From contig NZ_LJRO01000079.1 of the NCBI RefSeq assembly GCF_001401155.1, forward strand, positions 144,249 through 208,248: DNA of 64,000 nucleotides. Reading direction: 5' to 3'. This stretch comes from Pseudomonas tremae. GTDB taxonomy: Bacteria; Pseudomonadota; Gammaproteobacteria; Pseudomonadales; Pseudomonadaceae. Positions 37,910-48,591 of the stretch are shown in pieces. Below the pieces are notes generated by a model. That model searched no databases. It saw nothing but the letters and a program-made list of their open reading frames with translations, and was not told where the DNA came from. Within the stretch, counting starts at the first letter, position 1; the number at the start of each line of letters is the position of its first letter. Both the position numbers and the translations under genes were made by a program.

Positions 37910-38233
37910 TCAATAGCGCGCCGTAATATCCCGCTCCACAGGCGGTGCGTCGGGGTCCTGACCAGCCGGAAACTTGCCTTTCAGGTGCCAGGCGAAGGCA
38001 ATGATTTCGGCGATTGTTCGATACAGCGGCTCGGGAATGCTGTCGCCCAGCTCCATGCGGGCCAGCAGTTTGACCAGCTCGGCGTTTTCGTAAATCGGCA
38101 CTTCGTATTCCCGGGCGATTGCCAGGATGGCTTCGGCTAGCTGGTCGTCGCCCTTGGCGCTTAGGGTTGGTGCCTGCTGGCCGTCATAGGTGAGGGCAAT
38201 AGCCTGGCGCGGGACATGATCGGGTAGGGACAT
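37910..38233 (-). CDS. Free-standing FlhB C-terminal-domain protein (FlhX-like)
   Basis: The 107-residue protein corresponds only to the cytoplasmic C-terminal fragment of the flagellar export switch FlhB: QAIALTYDGQQAPTLSAKGD, AREYEVPIYENAELVKLLAR, MELGDSIPEPLYRTIAEIIA. The membrane part and the self-cleaving NPTH motif are absent, and the protein begins about where the cleaved fragment would. In Campylobacter a similar protein, FlhX, can stand in for the FlhB fragment. It shares one base with the stop of the FliK-like gene, so the two are coupled. Confidence 0.85.
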   Translation of the reverse strand: MSLPDHVPRQAIALTYDGQQAPTLSAKGDDQLAEAILAIAREYEVPIYENAELVKLLARMELGDSIPEPLYRTIAEIIAFAWHLKGKFPAGQDPDAPPVERDITARY

Positions 38234-39870
38234 CAGGCGTTCTCGTCGATCCAGCGTTGTTCAAGGGCGGTGCGCGGGCCTTGTGGCGGAACGCCATGGC
38301 TGCAAGCCAGCTCGCCGACGGCAAGACCGCAGGCAACAAGACGCTCACGCAAATGGCCCAATTCGTGTTCGATCAAGGCTGCGCTCTCCGGGCGCTCGGC
38401 CCATAGCTGGCTGGACAGCGTACCGCGCAGCAACTGCGCGTTTACCTGCATCGGCCCCAGCGGTTCGAGGTCGAAAGCCAGGTCGACTTTCCAGAGCTTT
38501 TCACGGCTATCCGTGATCTCGATGCCCTCGCGCTCTTCGCCGGTTTCCGGGTCAGGTTTGTCTTCACGCTGTACCTTGACCTGCAACGGCACGATGTCAT
38601 GGGCATTGCGCATCGGCACTTCCAGCTGCCAGGTGGTCACTTGAGTGCCATCGGCGTTGGTGCGAGTCTGTTCCAGACCGCCCAACTGATGGCTTTGCAG
38701 TCGTGAAACAGCCGCGGCAGCCAGCTTGAGGAGTATTTCAAGATCGTCTTCCTTCTCGCCGCCACCGACAATGCGCGACGGCAGGGGAAAGCTGCTTGGC
38801 TGAGTGCGCGCCGCGACCATCCCCAAGGTGCCGAGCGCATAGCGAATCGCATTGGGCATGGCCCGGGCCAGGGTATTGGAGGCCGCCGCTGCGCCATAAG
38901 ACTGGTTTTCCGGCAGACCCGGCAGGATCTGGCCAATCAGGCGCATCAGATTGGCCTTCATGTCCGGGGCTTGCATCGGGTTCAGTCCGGCCAGCAGTTT
39001 CGCTTCCATGAACACGCCGCTGGCGTGGAGTGCCTGAGCGACGCCTTTCGGGGTGCTCATCTGCTCGATGTCGGGGAGGTCGTTCAGCAGTTGGTTGATG
39101 CTGGCCTGAAGTGGGGCGCTGATTCCCGAGTTACCAGTGCCGCCGGCATTGGCCGGGCTGGCTGACTGCAGGTTTTGCAAGGTGCTGATCAGGTTTTCCA
39201 GAGAGCCCTGGCGGTTTTGTTGAGTGGTCAGTTGCTGAGCCAGCGCCAGTTGATCGAAGCGGCTGGGCAGGGCGACGAAATTCAACGCCTGGCTGCCTTG
39301 CACCTGAGCGCTGAGCAGACTGCCGACCGTCAATGGCTGCGGGCTTTCTATGGTCAGGCTGGACCCTGCCAGCGCAGTGTTGAGCAGCATGACGATGGAA
39401 CGGTAAACGGGCGTCGCCGTGGCCGGGTTGGGTATGGTGGCCTGAGTGACCGCCTGGCTGAGTTCCTGACTGGTCAGTACCTTGCCCTGCACCAGCGTGC
39501 CAGCGGGCAATCGCTGAGTATCGATACTGGTCATCGAGTTTTTCAGCGCGTTGTTGATCTGTTGCAGGCTCAGGGTCAATTCGTTGGACGACGCCTGCGC
39601 CACTTGCAACATGCTGCCGGGAGTGAACGGTACGCTGCTGCTGACCGGCAGGTTGGTCTGGGTGCCGTTGGCCAGCACCAGGCGCAGCAGCAGCTGGAAG
39701 TTCTGGTTGACCTGCTTGAGGGTCAACACCTCGGCATCGACAGTTTCGCCCTTGGGGATCAGGTTTTCCGAAGAATGCAACAGGGTCAGCACTTGCGCAG
39801 GCGAGACGCCGGCGCGCAGTAATGTCGTAATGGGGGTTGTCGCCGGAACGCTGGTGATGTCGCCTGTCAT
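38233..39870 (-). CDS. FliK-like hook-length control protein
   Basis: The protein of about 545 residues has the FliK plan: a long Gln/Ser/Thr/Leu-rich N-terminal and middle region and a C-terminal Flg_hook domain from about 400 (RNAHDIVPLQVKVQREDKPD and LWKVDLAFDLEPLGPMQVNA). It should measure hook length and signal the export switch. The start at ATG 39870 (MTGDITSVPATTP) has AGGT upstream and is preferred to ATG 39918. It lies far from a flagellar operon and is paired with a FlhB C-domain gene, suggesting a second FliK. The main fliK is expected elsewhere but is not in this window. Confidence 0.8.
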   Translation of the reverse strand: MTGDITSVPATTPITTLLRAGVSPAQVLTLLHSSENLIPKGETVDAEVLTLKQVNQNFQLLLRLVLANGTQTNLPVSSSVPFTPGSMLQVAQASSNELTLSLQQINNALKNSMTSIDTQRLPAGTLVQGKVLTSQELSQAVTQATIPNPATATPVYRSIVMLLNTALAGSSLTIESPQPLTVGSLLSAQVQGSQALNFVALPSRFDQLALAQQLTTQQNRQGSLENLISTLQNLQSASPANAGGTGNSGISAPLQASINQLLNDLPDIEQMSTPKGVAQALHASGVFMEAKLLAGLNPMQAPDMKANLMRLIGQILPGLPENQSYGAAAASNTLARAMPNAIRYALGTLGMVAARTQPSSFPLPSRIVGGGEKEDDLEILLKLAAAAVSRLQSHQLGGLEQTRTNADGTQVTTWQLEVPMRNAHDIVPLQVKVQREDKPDPETGEEREGIEITDSREKLWKVDLAFDLEPLGPMQVNAQLLRGTLSSQLWAERPESAALIEHELGHLRERLVACGLAVGELACSHGVPPQGPRTALEQRWIDENA

Positions 39871-40060
39871 TGAAATATCGACCTGAGGAAATTGCCCCTT
39901 TGATAACAGGACTCGCATGTATAATACCGGCCAAAACCGGGCTGGCCGCCATTAACTTCTCTTCATGTAACGGCTGCATCAATCCCGACTTGAACCCTCT
40001 TTCACTCCGTATGTGCCTGTTTTGGTACATCTCGCGACGCAACAGCACTGGAAGCGCTTG

Positions 40061-40702
40061 ATGATCCCGGTCCCCCCATTTTTGCAAGCAACGGCGCTGG
40101 CGTGTGAGCGGGACTGGAGAGTGCTGTTCGAGCACCTTGATCTGCAATTGCGTGCCGGTGAGATGCTGCAGGTCAGCGGCCCCAACGGCAGCGGCAAGAC
40201 CAGCCTGTTGCGGGTGTTGTGCGGGTTGATGTTGCCGACCGCCGGGCAGGTGCTGCTCGATGGCCAGCCGCTGCACCGGCAGCGGGCAGCAGCGGCAGGC
40301 AATCTGTTGTGGATTGGCCATGCCCCCGCGCTCAAGGAACTGCTCACGCCGCTAGAGAACCTCACATGGCTGTGTGCATTGCATCGGTCGGCCAGTGCCG
40401 ACGACATTCTGCAGGCGCTGGCTTCGGTCGGGCTGACAGGTTTCGAGGACGCTCCCTGTCACACGTTGTCGGCCGGGCAGCAGCGTCGGGTGGCGCTGGC
40501 ACGGCTGTATCTGCCCGGTCCTGCGTTGTGGGTACTTGATGAACCGTTCACCGCGCTCGACCGTGAGGGCATCCTCCAGCTTGAGACGCTTCTGGCAAAA
40601 CACTGTGAACAGGGCGGCATGGTTGTAATCACCACCCACCACGTGCTGAGCCACGTGCCTGCTGGCTATCGCAGTCTGGATCTGGCGAAGTGGTCCGCAT
40701 GA
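40061..40702 (+). CDS. ccmA: Haem exporter ATPase CcmA
   Basis: The 213-residue ABC ATPase has Walker [10 protein letters not shown], signature [14 protein letters not shown] and Walker [13 protein letters not shown]. With CcmB, CcmC and CcmD it releases haem-loaded CcmE in the periplasm. The start ATG 40061 fits family N-termini; the frame upstream to 40013 is not conserved-looking. It is the first gene of ccmABCDEFGHI, each overlapping or closely following the last. Confidence 0.95.
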   Translation: MIPVPPFLQATALACERDWRVLFEHLDLQLRAGEMLQVSGPNGSGKTSLLRVLCGLMLPTAGQVLLDGQPLHRQRAAAAGNLLWIGHAPALKELLTPLENLTWLCALHRSASADDILQALASVGLTGFEDAPCHTLSAGQQRRVALARLYLPGPALWVLDEPFTALDREGILQLETLLAKHCEQGGMVVITTHHVLSHVPAGYRSLDLAKWSA

Positions 40703-41370
40703 ACAGCGTCTTTGTTCTGTTGATGGTCCGAGAGGCCCGACTGCTGGCGCGTCGCCCGGCCGAACTGGCCAACCCTTTGGTATTCTTCGCGCTGGTGATC
40801 GCCCTGTTTCCGCTGGCCATTGGCCCGCAGATGCAATTGTTGCAAACCTTGTCGCCCGGACTGGTCTGGGTCGCGGCACTGCTGGCCGTGCTGCTCTCGC
40901 TGGACGGGCTGTTTCGCAGTGATTTCGAGGACGGCTCGCTGGAGCAGTGGGTCCTTTCGCCGCACCCTCTGGCGCTTCTGGTGCTGAGCAAAGTGCTGGC
41001 ACACTGGGTTTTTTCCGGGCTGGCGCTGGTACTGTTGTCGCCCGTGCTGGCTTTGATGCTTGGTTTGCCGGGCGATTGCCTGCCGGTGCTGATGCTTTCG
41101 CTGCTACTGGGTACGCTGGTCCTCAGTCTGCTGGGCGCTGTCGGTGCCGCATTGACAGTAGGGTTGAAGCGCGGCGGGCTGTTGCTCGCCTTGTTGATCC
41201 TGCCGCTGTACATCCCGGTGTTGATTCTGGGCAGCGGCGCCCTGCAAGCTGCCATGCAAGGCATGCCCGCAACTGGCTATCTGCTATGGCTGGGCAGCCT
41301 CACCGTGCTGGCGATTACCCTGACACCCTTTGCAATAGCTGCCGGCCTGAAGATCAGCGTCGGTGAATAA
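40699..41370 (+). CDS. ccmB: Haem exporter membrane protein CcmB
   Basis: The 223-residue permease has six hydrophobic segments and the family start [20 protein letters not shown], then [20 protein letters not shown]. It forms the transporter core with CcmA. The ATG at 40699 overlaps the ccmA stop by four bases; an in-frame GTG at 40690 is less likely. Confidence 0.95.
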   Translation: MNSVFVLLMVREARLLARRPAELANPLVFFALVIALFPLAIGPQMQLLQTLSPGLVWVAALLAVLLSLDGLFRSDFEDGSLEQWVLSPHPLALLVLSKVLAHWVFSGLALVLLSPVLALMLGLPGDCLPVLMLSLLLGTLVLSLLGAVGAALTVGLKRGGLLLALLILPLYIPVLILGSGALQAAMQGMPATGYLLWLGSLTVLAITLTPFAIAAGLKISVGE

Positions 41371-41424
41371 TCAAGGTTTCGGTATCGTTACTGCCGATGC
41401 CCTGCAAAACCCTGGAAACACCTG

Positions 41425-42228
41425 ATGAAAAGCGACGTCACTAAAAGCAGCATCGGCTGGGCCTGGTTTCATACGCTCGGCTCGCCGAAAGGGTTCTACC
41501 GGATCAGCACACGCCTGCTGCCGTGGCTGAGCGTATCCGCCTGCCTGTTGCTTGGCATCGGCATCATCTGGGGTCTGGCGTTCGCACCACCGGACTACCA
41601 GCAGGGCAATAGCTTCAGGATCATCTACATCCATGTGCCTGCCGCAATGCTGGCCCAGTCCTGCTATGTGTTGCTTGCAGTGTGTGGTGTGGTAGGGCTG
41701 GTGTGGAAGATGAAACTGGCTGATGTTGCGCTGCAATCCGCCGCGCCCGTCGGTGCATGGATGACCGCGCTGGCATTGGCCACCGGAGCGATCTGGGGCA
41801 AGCCGACGTGGGGCGCCTGGTGGGTCTGGGATGCGCGGCTGACGTCGATGCTGATTCTGCTGTTTCTCTATTTCGGCCTGATTGCGTTGGGCAATGCCAT
41901 CGGTAATCGCGACAGCGCCGGCAAGGCCTGCGCAGTGCTGGCCATTGTCGGCGTGGTGAATATCCCGATCATCAAGTACTCGGTGGAGTGGTGGAATACC
42001 CTGCATCAGGGCGCCACGTTCAGCCTCACTGAAAAACCGGCCATGCCTGCGCAGATGTGGCTGCCGCTGCTATTCACCACATTAGGTTTCTACTGTTTCT
42101 TCGGCGTAGTGCTGCTGTTGCGCATGCGGCTTGAAGTGCTGCGTCGCGAGTCACGGACCCAATGGGCCAGGGCTGAGGTAATGCGTAGTCTGGGGCAGCC
42201 CACCGCGCAGCCGGAGCACACGCCTTGA
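41425..42228 (+). CDS. ccmC: Haem handling protein CcmC
   Basis: The 267-residue membrane protein attaches haem to CcmE. It has six membrane segments and the Trp-rich haem-binding loop [20 protein letters not shown], with His in [14 protein letters not shown] and [15 protein letters not shown] as conserved periplasmic residues. It lies 54 bases after ccmB and its end overlaps ccmD. Confidence 0.95.
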   Translation: MKSDVTKSSIGWAWFHTLGSPKGFYRISTRLLPWLSVSACLLLGIGIIWGLAFAPPDYQQGNSFRIIYIHVPAAMLAQSCYVLLAVCGVVGLVWKMKLADVALQSAAPVGAWMTALALATGAIWGKPTWGAWWVWDARLTSMLILLFLYFGLIALGNAIGNRDSAGKACAVLAIVGVVNIPIIKYSVEWWNTLHQGATFSLTEKPAMPAQMWLPLLFTTLGFYCFFGVVLLLRMRLEVLRRESRTQWARAEVMRSLGQPTAQPEHTP

Positions 42229-42401
42229 ATTTCGAGTCATTCAGCGACTTTCTCGCCATGGGTCGGCACGGGCTGTTCGTCTGGTCGGCCTACGGCTTGT
42301 GTGCGTTGGTGCTGCTGATCAACGTGCTGCTGCCGGTTCTGGCGCGGCAGCGTTATCTGAAGCAACAGGCGCATCGTTTGAAACGGGAGCGCCGACCGTG
42401 A
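42225..42401 (+). CDS. ccmD: Haem exporter protein CcmD
   Basis: This 58-residue protein starts at a TTG (42225) that overlaps the ccmC stop (TGA 42226-42228). It has an N-terminal acidic stretch [20 protein letters not shown], one membrane segment (about 20-41) and a basic C-terminus ([17 protein letters not shown]), the CcmD layout. It stabilises the CcmABC-CcmE complex. It ends by overlapping the GTG of ccmE. Confidence 0.92.
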   Translation: MNFESFSDFLAMGRHGLFVWSAYGLCALVLLINVLLPVLARQRYLKQQAHRLKRERRP

Positions 42402-42865
42402 ACCCGCTGCGCAGAAAGCGTCTGCTGATTATCTTCGCCGTGCTCATCGGTGTTGGCCTGGGCCTGAGCCTGGCCCTCAGCGCGCTGAAGGAAAACATCA
42501 ATTTGTTTTATACGCCGAGTCAGATCGCCAATGGCGAGGCGCCACTGAATACACGTATCCGTGCCGGTGGCATGGTGGAAAAGGGCTCGTTGCAGCGCTC
42601 GGCGGATTCGCTGGACGTGCGTTTTGTAGTCACCGATTTCAGCAAGTCGGTGACCATTACCTATCGCGGCATCCTCCCCGACCTGTTTCGCGAAGGGCAG
42701 GGCATCGTGGCGCTGGGCAAGCTCGATGCACAAGGCGTGGTAGTTGCCGACGAAGTACTGGCCAAGCATGACGAGAAGTACATGCCTCCCGAGGTGACCA
42801 AAGCTTTGCGCGAGAACGGTCAGGCGCCAGCAGCATATGCGCCCGCAAGGCAGGCAGACCGATGA
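42398..42865 (+). CDS. ccmE: Haem chaperone CcmE
   Basis: The 155-residue protein has an N-terminal anchor ([20 protein letters not shown]) and a beta-barrel domain with the covalent haem His124 in [10 protein letters not shown] and Tyr128. The start is GTG 42398, overlapping the ccmD TGA by three bases, a tight coupling. It carries haem to CcmF. Confidence 0.95.
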   Translation: MNPLRRKRLLIIFAVLIGVGLGLSLALSALKENINLFYTPSQIANGEAPLNTRIRAGGMVEKGSLQRSADSLDVRFVVTDFSKSVTITYRGILPDLFREGQGIVALGKLDAQGVVVADEVLAKHDEKYMPPEVTKALRENGQAPAAYAPARQADR

Positions 42866-44835
42866 TTCCCGAGCTCGGCCATCTGGCGATGATTCTGGCG
42901 CTTTGCTTTGCGCTGGTGCAGGCGATCATTCCGCTGATCGGTGCATGGCGTGGCGACAGGTTATGGATGAGCCTGGCGCGTCCGGCAGCGTGGGGCCAGT
43001 TCGGCTTTCTGATTTTTGCCTTCGGTTGTCTGACCTACGCGTTCATGGCCGACGATTTTTCCGTCGCCTATGTTGCGCAGAATTCCAACACTGCGCTGCC
43101 GTGGTACTACAAGTTCAGCGCCGTATGGGGCGCGCATGAGGGCTCACTGCTGCTCTGGGCGCTGATTCTCGGCGGCTGGACCTTCGCCGTGTCGGTGTTT
43201 TCCCGACAGTTGCCGCAAGTAATGCTGGCGCGGGTGCTGGCGGTGATGGGCATGATCAGTCTGGGCTTTTTGTCGTTTCTGATCTTCACGTCCAACCCGT
43301 TCGCGCGTCTGTTGCCGCAAATGCCCGCCAACGGCCGCGATCTCAACCCGTTACTACAGGATATCGGCCTGATCGTGCATCCGCCGATGCTGTACATGGG
43401 CTATGTGGGGTTTTCGGTCGCCTTTGCATTTGCCATCGCTGCGCTGCTCGGCGGTCGCCTCGATGCCGCCTGGGCACGCTGGTCGCGACCGTGGACGCTG
43501 GTCGCCTGGGCCTTTCTCGGCGTCGGTATCAGCCTGGGCTCATGGTGGGCTTATTACGAATTGGGCTGGGGCGGCTGGTGGTTCTGGGACCCGGTAGAGA
43601 ATGCCTCGTTCATGCCCTGGCTGGTCGGCACGGCGCTGATCCACTCGCTGGCGGTCACGGAAAAACGCGGGGTGTTCAAGAGCTGGACGGTGCTGCTGGC
43701 GATTGCGGCGTTTTCCCTGAGCCTGCTGGGTACTTTTCTGGTTCGCTCCGGTGTGCTGACTTCGGTGCATGCGTTTGCCTCTGACCCGGCGCGTGGTGTG
43801 TTCATCCTCATGTTTTTGCTGATCGTGGTAGGCGGTTCGTTGACCCTGTTCGCGGTGCGTGCGCCAGTGGTAAAAAGCCATGTCGGCTTCGGCCTGTGGT
43901 CGCGGGAGACATTGCTGCTTGGCAATAACCTGTTACTGGTGGTTGCGGCGTCGATGATTTTGCTCGGCACTCTTTATCCGCTGGTGATCGATGCCATGAG
44001 TGGCGCAAAGATGTCGGTCGGTCCGCCGTATTTCAACGCCCTGTTCGTGCCCTTGATGGGCTTGTTGCTGGCGGTCATGGCCGTCGGCGTGCTGGTGCGC
44101 TGGAAGGACACGCCGCTGAAATGGCTGCTGGGCATGCTTGCCCCGGTGCTGATCGGCAGTGCGCTGCTGGCTGTGATCGCCGGGCTGCTCATGGGCGATT
44201 TCCGGTGGGCGGTGCTGGCGACCTTCATGCTTGCCGCGTGGGTGCTGCTGGCCGGGCTTCGCGATCTGTTCGACAAGACGCGCCACAAGGGGCTGCTCAA
44301 GGGCGCGCGCAGCCTGACCCGCAGTTATTGGGGCATGCAACTGGCGCACCTGGGCATCGTGGTGTGCGCGCTGGGCGTGGTGTTATCCAGCCAGAACAGC
44401 GCCGAGCGCGACCTGCGCATGGCCCCTGGCGAGTCTACGCAACTGGGCGGTTACGTTTTTGTGTTCGAGGGCGCGACGCATTATGAAGGGCCGAATTTCA
44501 CCTCGGATCGCGGCACGGTTCGCGTGTTGCGCAACGGTGTGCCGCTGACCGAGCTGCACCCGGAAAAGCGCCTGTACAGCGTCCAGCAGTCGGTGATGAC
44601 CGAAGCGGGCATCGACGCCGGTTTCAGCCGTGATCTTTACGTGGCATTGGGTGAACCGCTGGGCAACGGTGCCTGGGCTGTGCGGGTTCACGTCAAGCCG
44701 TTCGTGCGCTGGATCTGGCTCGGCGGACTGTTGACCGGGTTGGGCGGGGTGCTGGCAGCGCTGGACAGGCGTTATCGCACCCGGGTCAAAAGCAAGGTGC
44801 GCGAGGCACTGGGCCTGTCGGGAGCGGCACTATGA
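42862..44835 (+). CDS. ccmF: Cytochrome c haem lyase subunit CcmF
   Basis: The 657-residue polytopic protein ligates haem to apocytochrome c. The Trp-rich loop [20 protein letters not shown], followed by [20 protein letters not shown] with conserved His, and many membrane segments identify it. Its ATG overlaps the ccmE stop by four bases. Confidence 0.96.
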   Translation: MIPELGHLAMILALCFALVQAIIPLIGAWRGDRLWMSLARPAAWGQFGFLIFAFGCLTYAFMADDFSVAYVAQNSNTALPWYYKFSAVWGAHEGSLLLWALILGGWTFAVSVFSRQLPQVMLARVLAVMGMISLGFLSFLIFTSNPFARLLPQMPANGRDLNPLLQDIGLIVHPPMLYMGYVGFSVAFAFAIAALLGGRLDAAWARWSRPWTLVAWAFLGVGISLGSWWAYYELGWGGWWFWDPVENASFMPWLVGTALIHSLAVTEKRGVFKSWTVLLAIAAFSLSLLGTFLVRSGVLTSVHAFASDPARGVFILMFLLIVVGGSLTLFAVRAPVVKSHVGFGLWSRETLLLGNNLLLVVAASMILLGTLYPLVIDAMSGAKMSVGPPYFNALFVPLMGLLLAVMAVGVLVRWKDTPLKWLLGMLAPVLIGSALLAVIAGLLMGDFRWAVLATFMLAAWVLLAGLRDLFDKTRHKGLLKGARSLTRSYWGMQLAHLGIVVCALGVVLSSQNSAERDLRMAPGESTQLGGYVFVFEGATHYEGPNFTSDRGTVRVLRNGVPLTELHPEKRLYSVQQSVMTEAGIDAGFSRDLYVALGEPLGNGAWAVRVHVKPFVRWIWLGGLLTGLGGVLAALDRRYRTRVKSKVREALGLSGAAL

Positions 44836-45368
44836 AACGCTGGATCATGTTATTGCCACTGGCATTGTTTCTTGGCGTGGCAGCGCTTCTGTATCGCGGT
44901 CTGTATCTCGACCCCGCCGAGCTGCCTTCGGCGCTGATCGGCAAGCCTTTCCCGTCGTTCTCGTTGCCGCAAGTGCAGAGCGAAAAAATGCTGACGCGTG
45001 CGGACCTGCTGGGCAAACCCGCGCTGGTTAACGTTTGGGGCACCTGGTGCGTGGCCTGTCGTGTCGAGCATCCGCTGCTCAAGCGTCTTGCGCAGCAGGG
45101 CGTGCTGATTTATGGCATCAACTACAAGGACGTAAATGCCGATGCGATCAAATGGCTCAAGGACTTTCACGACCCTTATCAGCTCGATATTCGTGACCAG
45201 GACGGCACTTTGGGCGTGAATCTTGGGGTGTACGGGGCGCCGGAAACCTTTCTGATCGACCGTCAGGGCATCATTCGTTACAAGCATGTCGGCGTTATCG
45301 ATGACGTGGTCTGGCGTGAAAAACTGGCTGCCCGTTATCAGGCGCTGGTTGATGAGGCAAAGCCATGA
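44832..45368 (+). CDS. ccmG: Thiol-disulfide oxidoreductase CcmG (DsbE)
   Basis: The 178-residue membrane-anchored thioredoxin has the active site WCVAC (Cys73 and Cys76), with the family strings GKPFPSFSLPQV and FLIDRQGIIRYKHVG. It reduces apocytochrome c thiols. It overlaps ccmF and ccmH by four bases each. Confidence 0.96.
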   Translation: MKRWIMLLPLALFLGVAALLYRGLYLDPAELPSALIGKPFPSFSLPQVQSEKMLTRADLLGKPALVNVWGTWCVACRVEHPLLKRLAQQGVLIYGINYKDVNADAIKWLKDFHDPYQLDIRDQDGTLGVNLGVYGAPETFLIDRQGIIRYKHVGVIDDVVWREKLAARYQALVDEAKP

Positions 45369-45835
45369 AACGCTGCCTGCCTGTGGTTCTGCTCAGCCTG
45401 TTGTTTTGCGGTGTTGTCCAGGCAGCGATTGACGCCTACACCTTCCGTGACGACGCCGAGCGCACGCGCTACAGCGAGTTGACCCGAGAGCTGCGTTGCC
45501 CCAAATGCCAGAATCAGGACATTGCCGACTCCAATGCGCCGATTGCCGCTGATTTGCGCAAGCAGATCTACCGCATGCTCGGCGAAGGGCAGAGCAACCA
45601 GCAGATCATCGATTTCATGGTCGAACGCTACGGCGATTTCGTGCGCTATAAACCGGGCCTCAGTGCACGCACGTGGCTGCTCTGGTTCGGCCCTGCCGTT
45701 CTTCTGCTCGGCGGCGTTGTGGTGATCGGCTTTATCGTCGTGCGTCGTCGCAATCAGCGCCCTGCGCAAGGGACGGCGTTGTCCGAAGACGAGCAGCAGC
45801 GGCTTGCCAGACTGCTCGACGAGCACCGCTCATGA
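45365..45835 (+). CDS. ccmH: Cytochrome c maturation protein CcmH
   Basis: The 156-residue protein has a signal sequence (about 1-20), the redox motif RCPKCQNQ (Cys45 and Cys48), [14 protein letters not shown] and one C-terminal membrane segment. This is the short CcmH form, with its tetratricopeptide partner CcmI encoded separately just downstream, as in other pseudomonads. Confidence 0.96.
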   Translation: MKRCLPVVLLSLLFCGVVQAAIDAYTFRDDAERTRYSELTRELRCPKCQNQDIADSNAPIAADLRKQIYRMLGEGQSNQQIIDFMVERYGDFVRYKPGLSARTWLLWFGPAVLLLGGVVVIGFIVVRRRNQRPAQGTALSEDEQQRLARLLDEHRS

Positions 45836-47013
45836 TAGATTTCTGGGTAGCAATCGCGTTGCTCTTGCTGGTGGCGCTGGGCGTTCTGCTGATTCCTGTG
45901 CTGCACGGCCAGCGCGCGCAGCGTGAAGAAGATCGCACCGCGCTGAACGTCGCGCTTTATCAGGAGCGTTTGGCCGAGTCGCAGGCTCAGCACGAGCAGG
46001 GCGTTTTGTCGCTCGAGCAATGCCAGGATGCACGTGCCGAGGCCGCTCGCGAGCTGCTGGCCGATACCGAAGGCGCAGAACCCGTGCGCACGCAGAGCCT
46101 GGGCAGGCCGCCGTTGTTGCTGGCTTCCGCGCTGGTGCCTGTGCTCGGCCTGGCGGTTTACCTGAGCCTGGGGGCCAGTGACCGGGTCGAGTTGAGCCGT
46201 GAATTCGCCAGGCCACCGACCTCGCTGGCCGACATGACCCGGCGCCTGGAGCGTAGCGTGCAGGCGCAGCCGGACTCTGCCGAGAACCTGTATTTTCTGG
46301 CGCGCAGCTACCTTGCGCAAAATCGTCCCGGTGACGCTGCGCGGGTATTCGAGCGGACAGTTGCGCTGGCCGGAAGATCGCCAGAGCTGCTCGGTCAGTG
46401 GGCGCAGGCACTTTATTTCGCCAGCGACAAACACTTCACTCCGCAGGTGCAGGCACTGACCGACGAGGCGCTGCAGGCCGATCCCAACGAAGTCATCAGC
46501 CTCGGCCTGCTGGGGATCGCCGCGTTTGAAACGCAGCGCTATCAAGTGGCAGCGGATTACTGGACCCGGCTGCTGGCAGCGTTACCCGCAGACGATGCAT
46601 CGCGCTCGGCGCTGGAAGGTGGTATTGCTCGCGCCAGACAAAACCTTGCCGAACAAGGCACGCCGGTCAAGGCACACTCGCTCAGGGTACGCGTCAGGCT
46701 GGCCGCATCGCTTGAGGGCAAGGTGCAGCCAGGTGACAGCGTGTTCATTTTTGCCCGGGCAATCAATGGTCCGCCCGCGCCATTGGCGGTCAAGCGCATC
46801 ACGGTGGCCGACCTGCCTGCCGAGGTCGAGCTGAGTGATTCCGACGCAATGTTGTCGTCACTGAAACTGTCTAACTTTCCGCAAGTCCAACTGGTTGCGC
46901 GGGTGTCTCGCGCAGGCCAGCCAACTACCGGTGAGTGGGTCGGCCGCAGTCAGCCTCTGGCCAGCAGTACCGAGGCACAGCAGGTGTTGACCATCGACAG
47001 TCCGGATAACTAG
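45832..47013 (+). CDS. ccmI: Cytochrome c maturation protein CcmI
   Basis: The 393-residue protein has two N-terminal membrane segments (about 3-20 and 95-112) and a periplasmic region with tetratricopeptide-like helices ([40 protein letters not shown]) that hold apocytochrome c. ATG 45832 overlaps the ccmH stop by four bases and is preferred over the earlier frame start at 45673, which lies in ccmH. Confidence 0.94.
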   Translation: MIDFWVAIALLLLVALGVLLIPVLHGQRAQREEDRTALNVALYQERLAESQAQHEQGVLSLEQCQDARAEAARELLADTEGAEPVRTQSLGRPPLLLASALVPVLGLAVYLSLGASDRVELSREFARPPTSLADMTRRLERSVQAQPDSAENLYFLARSYLAQNRPGDAARVFERTVALAGRSPELLGQWAQALYFASDKHFTPQVQALTDEALQADPNEVISLGLLGIAAFETQRYQVAADYWTRLLAALPADDASRSALEGGIARARQNLAEQGTPVKAHSLRVRVRLAASLEGKVQPGDSVFIFARAINGPPAPLAVKRITVADLPAEVELSDSDAMLSSLKLSNFPQVQLVARVSRAGQPTTGEWVGRSQPLASSTEAQQVLTIDSPDN

Positions 47014-47024
47014 AGAAATCGCTT

Positions 47025-47432
47025 ATGTACCGTACCGCACGCATTACCTTGTTGGGTCTGGTCGTTGGCCTGAGTGCCTGCGCAGTCCAGCATCCGGCAC
47101 CGCCCCATAGCCAGGAACCGATTCCGACTATGCCGGGCGCTCAGCAGCCTGGCGCACCGCGTCCAGCCACTGCACCGCAGGAGCCTGTCCAGGCGCCGCC
47201 TGCCGCCCCTAAAACCTCGGCCAGCTTCGCGCCGCCTCCGGGCGGTGGGAGCCATTGGGATGCGCGCCTGGGCGTGTACGTGATGGATGGTCAGCCCAAT
47301 ACGTTCTATCGCCAGCGCACTTATTATCAGTGGAACAATGGCTGGAGCTGGGCAACCAGCCCCAACGGCCCTTGGCAGGCGACCGACGCCAGCGGCGTTC
47401 CGGCCGGGCTGGGCAAACAGTTCAGCAACTGA
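47025..47432 (+). CDS. Small Pro-rich lipoprotein of unknown function
   Basis: The 135-residue protein has a lipoprotein signal with lipobox LSAC (Cys19), a Pro/Ala/Gln-rich linker (about 25-75), and a short C-terminal domain rich in Trp, Tyr and Gly (GVYVMDGQPNTFYRQRTYYQ). It follows ccmI by 11 bases and a terminator follows it, so it is probably cotranscribed with ccm. I do not recognise a function. Confidence 0.75.
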   Translation: MYRTARITLLGLVVGLSACAVQHPAPPHSQEPIPTMPGAQQPGAPRPATAPQEPVQAPPAAPKTSASFAPPPGGGSHWDARLGVYVMDGQPNTFYRQRTYYQWNNGWSWATSPNGPWQATDASGVPAGLGKQFSN

Positions 47433-47449
47433 TTCAAGCCTGCAAATGA

Positions 47450-47476
47450 AAACGGCGACCTGATGGGTCGCCGTTT
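47450..47476. terminator. Bidirectional terminator between the ccm operon and sbp
   Basis: AAACGGCGACC and GGTCGCCGTTT form an 11-base stem with a five-base loop. A T tract follows on the plus strand and the A tract on the 5' side gives one on the minus strand, fitting the convergent genes. Confidence 0.9.
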
Positions 47477-47494
47477 TTGCATCGCGTGGGCGGT

Positions 47495-48493
47495 TTATTT
47501 GCCCGGATAAATCTGGTCGAACACACCACCGTCGATGAAGTGTGTCTTCTGTACGGTGCGCCAGTCCCCGAAGGTTTTCTCGACTGAGAGGAAGTCTACT
47601 TTAGGGAAACGATCCTGAAACCTGGCGAGAACTTGCGGATCGCGCGGGCGCAAGTAATTGTTGGCAGCAATTTCCTGGCCTTCCGGCGACCACAGGTACT
47701 TCAAGTATTCCTCGGCCAGTGGGCGGGATTTTTTCCTGTCCACCACCTTGTCGACCACGCTCACCGGCGGCTCGGCTTCTGCCGACACGGACGGATAGAC
47801 CACTTCGAACTGATCGCGCCCGAATTCGCGAGCGATCATCTCTGCCTCGTTCTCGAAGGTAACCAGTACATCGCCGATCTGGTTGGTCATGAACGTGGTG
47901 GTCGCGCCACGACCGCCGGTGTCGAGCACCGGCACATGGCGAAACAGGTCCCCGACGAACTTCTTCGCTGCGGCTTCGTCACCACCGTTTTTCAGGGTGT
48001 AACCCCAGGCCGACAGGTACGTATAGCGGCCATTACCTGAAGTCTTCGGGTTAGGCACGATGACTTCGACCCCGTCCTTGATCAGATCGGGCCAGTCTTT
48101 CAGGGCTTTGGGGTTGCCTTTTCGAACAATGAACACAGTCGCTGAAGTGAAAGGCGCACTGTTGTTCGGCAGGCGCGTGACCCAGTCATCGGGCACCAGT
48201 TTGCCGTTGTCGGCCAACGCATTGATATCGGTGGCCATGTTCATGGTGATCACGTCGGCCGGCAGACCGTCGATGACCGAGCGCGCCTGCTTGCTGGAAC
48301 CGCCAAACGACATCTGCACTGTCACGTCTTCGTTCTTCTCGGCTTTCCAGTGTTTCTGGAAGGCGCTGTTGTAGTCCTTGTAGAAATCACGCATCACGTC
48401 GTAAGAGACGTTGAGCAGCGTCGGGGCTGCCTGGGCAGCACTGGCAAAAGCCAGGCTGGCGGCCAGTAGCGAAGCGGCGAAGAGTCTGTTCAC
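47495..48493 (-). CDS. sbp: Sulfate/thiosulfate-binding periplasmic protein
   Basis: The 332-residue protein has a signal peptide (to about residue 22, ASAAQAAPTLL) and the Sbp pattern: LLNVSYDVMRDFYKDYNSAF, VTVQMSFGGSSKQARSVIDG, DVITMNMATDINALAD, VPNPKTSGNGRYTYLSAWGY. I start it at the GTG at 48493, which has AAGGA upstream, instead of an ATG at 48547. No cysTWA genes are adjacent, so it supplies a distant transporter. Confidence 0.93.
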   Translation of the reverse strand: MNRLFAASLLAASLAFASAAQAAPTLLNVSYDVMRDFYKDYNSAFQKHWKAEKNEDVTVQMSFGGSSKQARSVIDGLPADVITMNMATDINALADNGKLVPDDWVTRLPNNSAPFTSATVFIVRKGNPKALKDWPDLIKDGVEVIVPNPKTSGNGRYTYLSAWGYTLKNGGDEAAAKKFVGDLFRHVPVLDTGGRGATTTFMTNQIGDVLVTFENEAEMIAREFGRDQFEVVYPSVSAEAEPPVSVVDKVVDRKKSRPLAEEYLKYLWSPEGQEIAANNYLRPRDPQVLARFQDRFPKVDFLSVEKTFGDWRTVQKTHFIDGGVFDQIYPGK

Positions 48494-48591
48494 TGCAGGG
48501 TCCTTGAGATTGTCTTGATGAAGCTTGATGGCGTAATGCCGCGACACTATCAGTATCGCGCCTGCTGTTTAAAGACTGAAAACGTCTTTGC

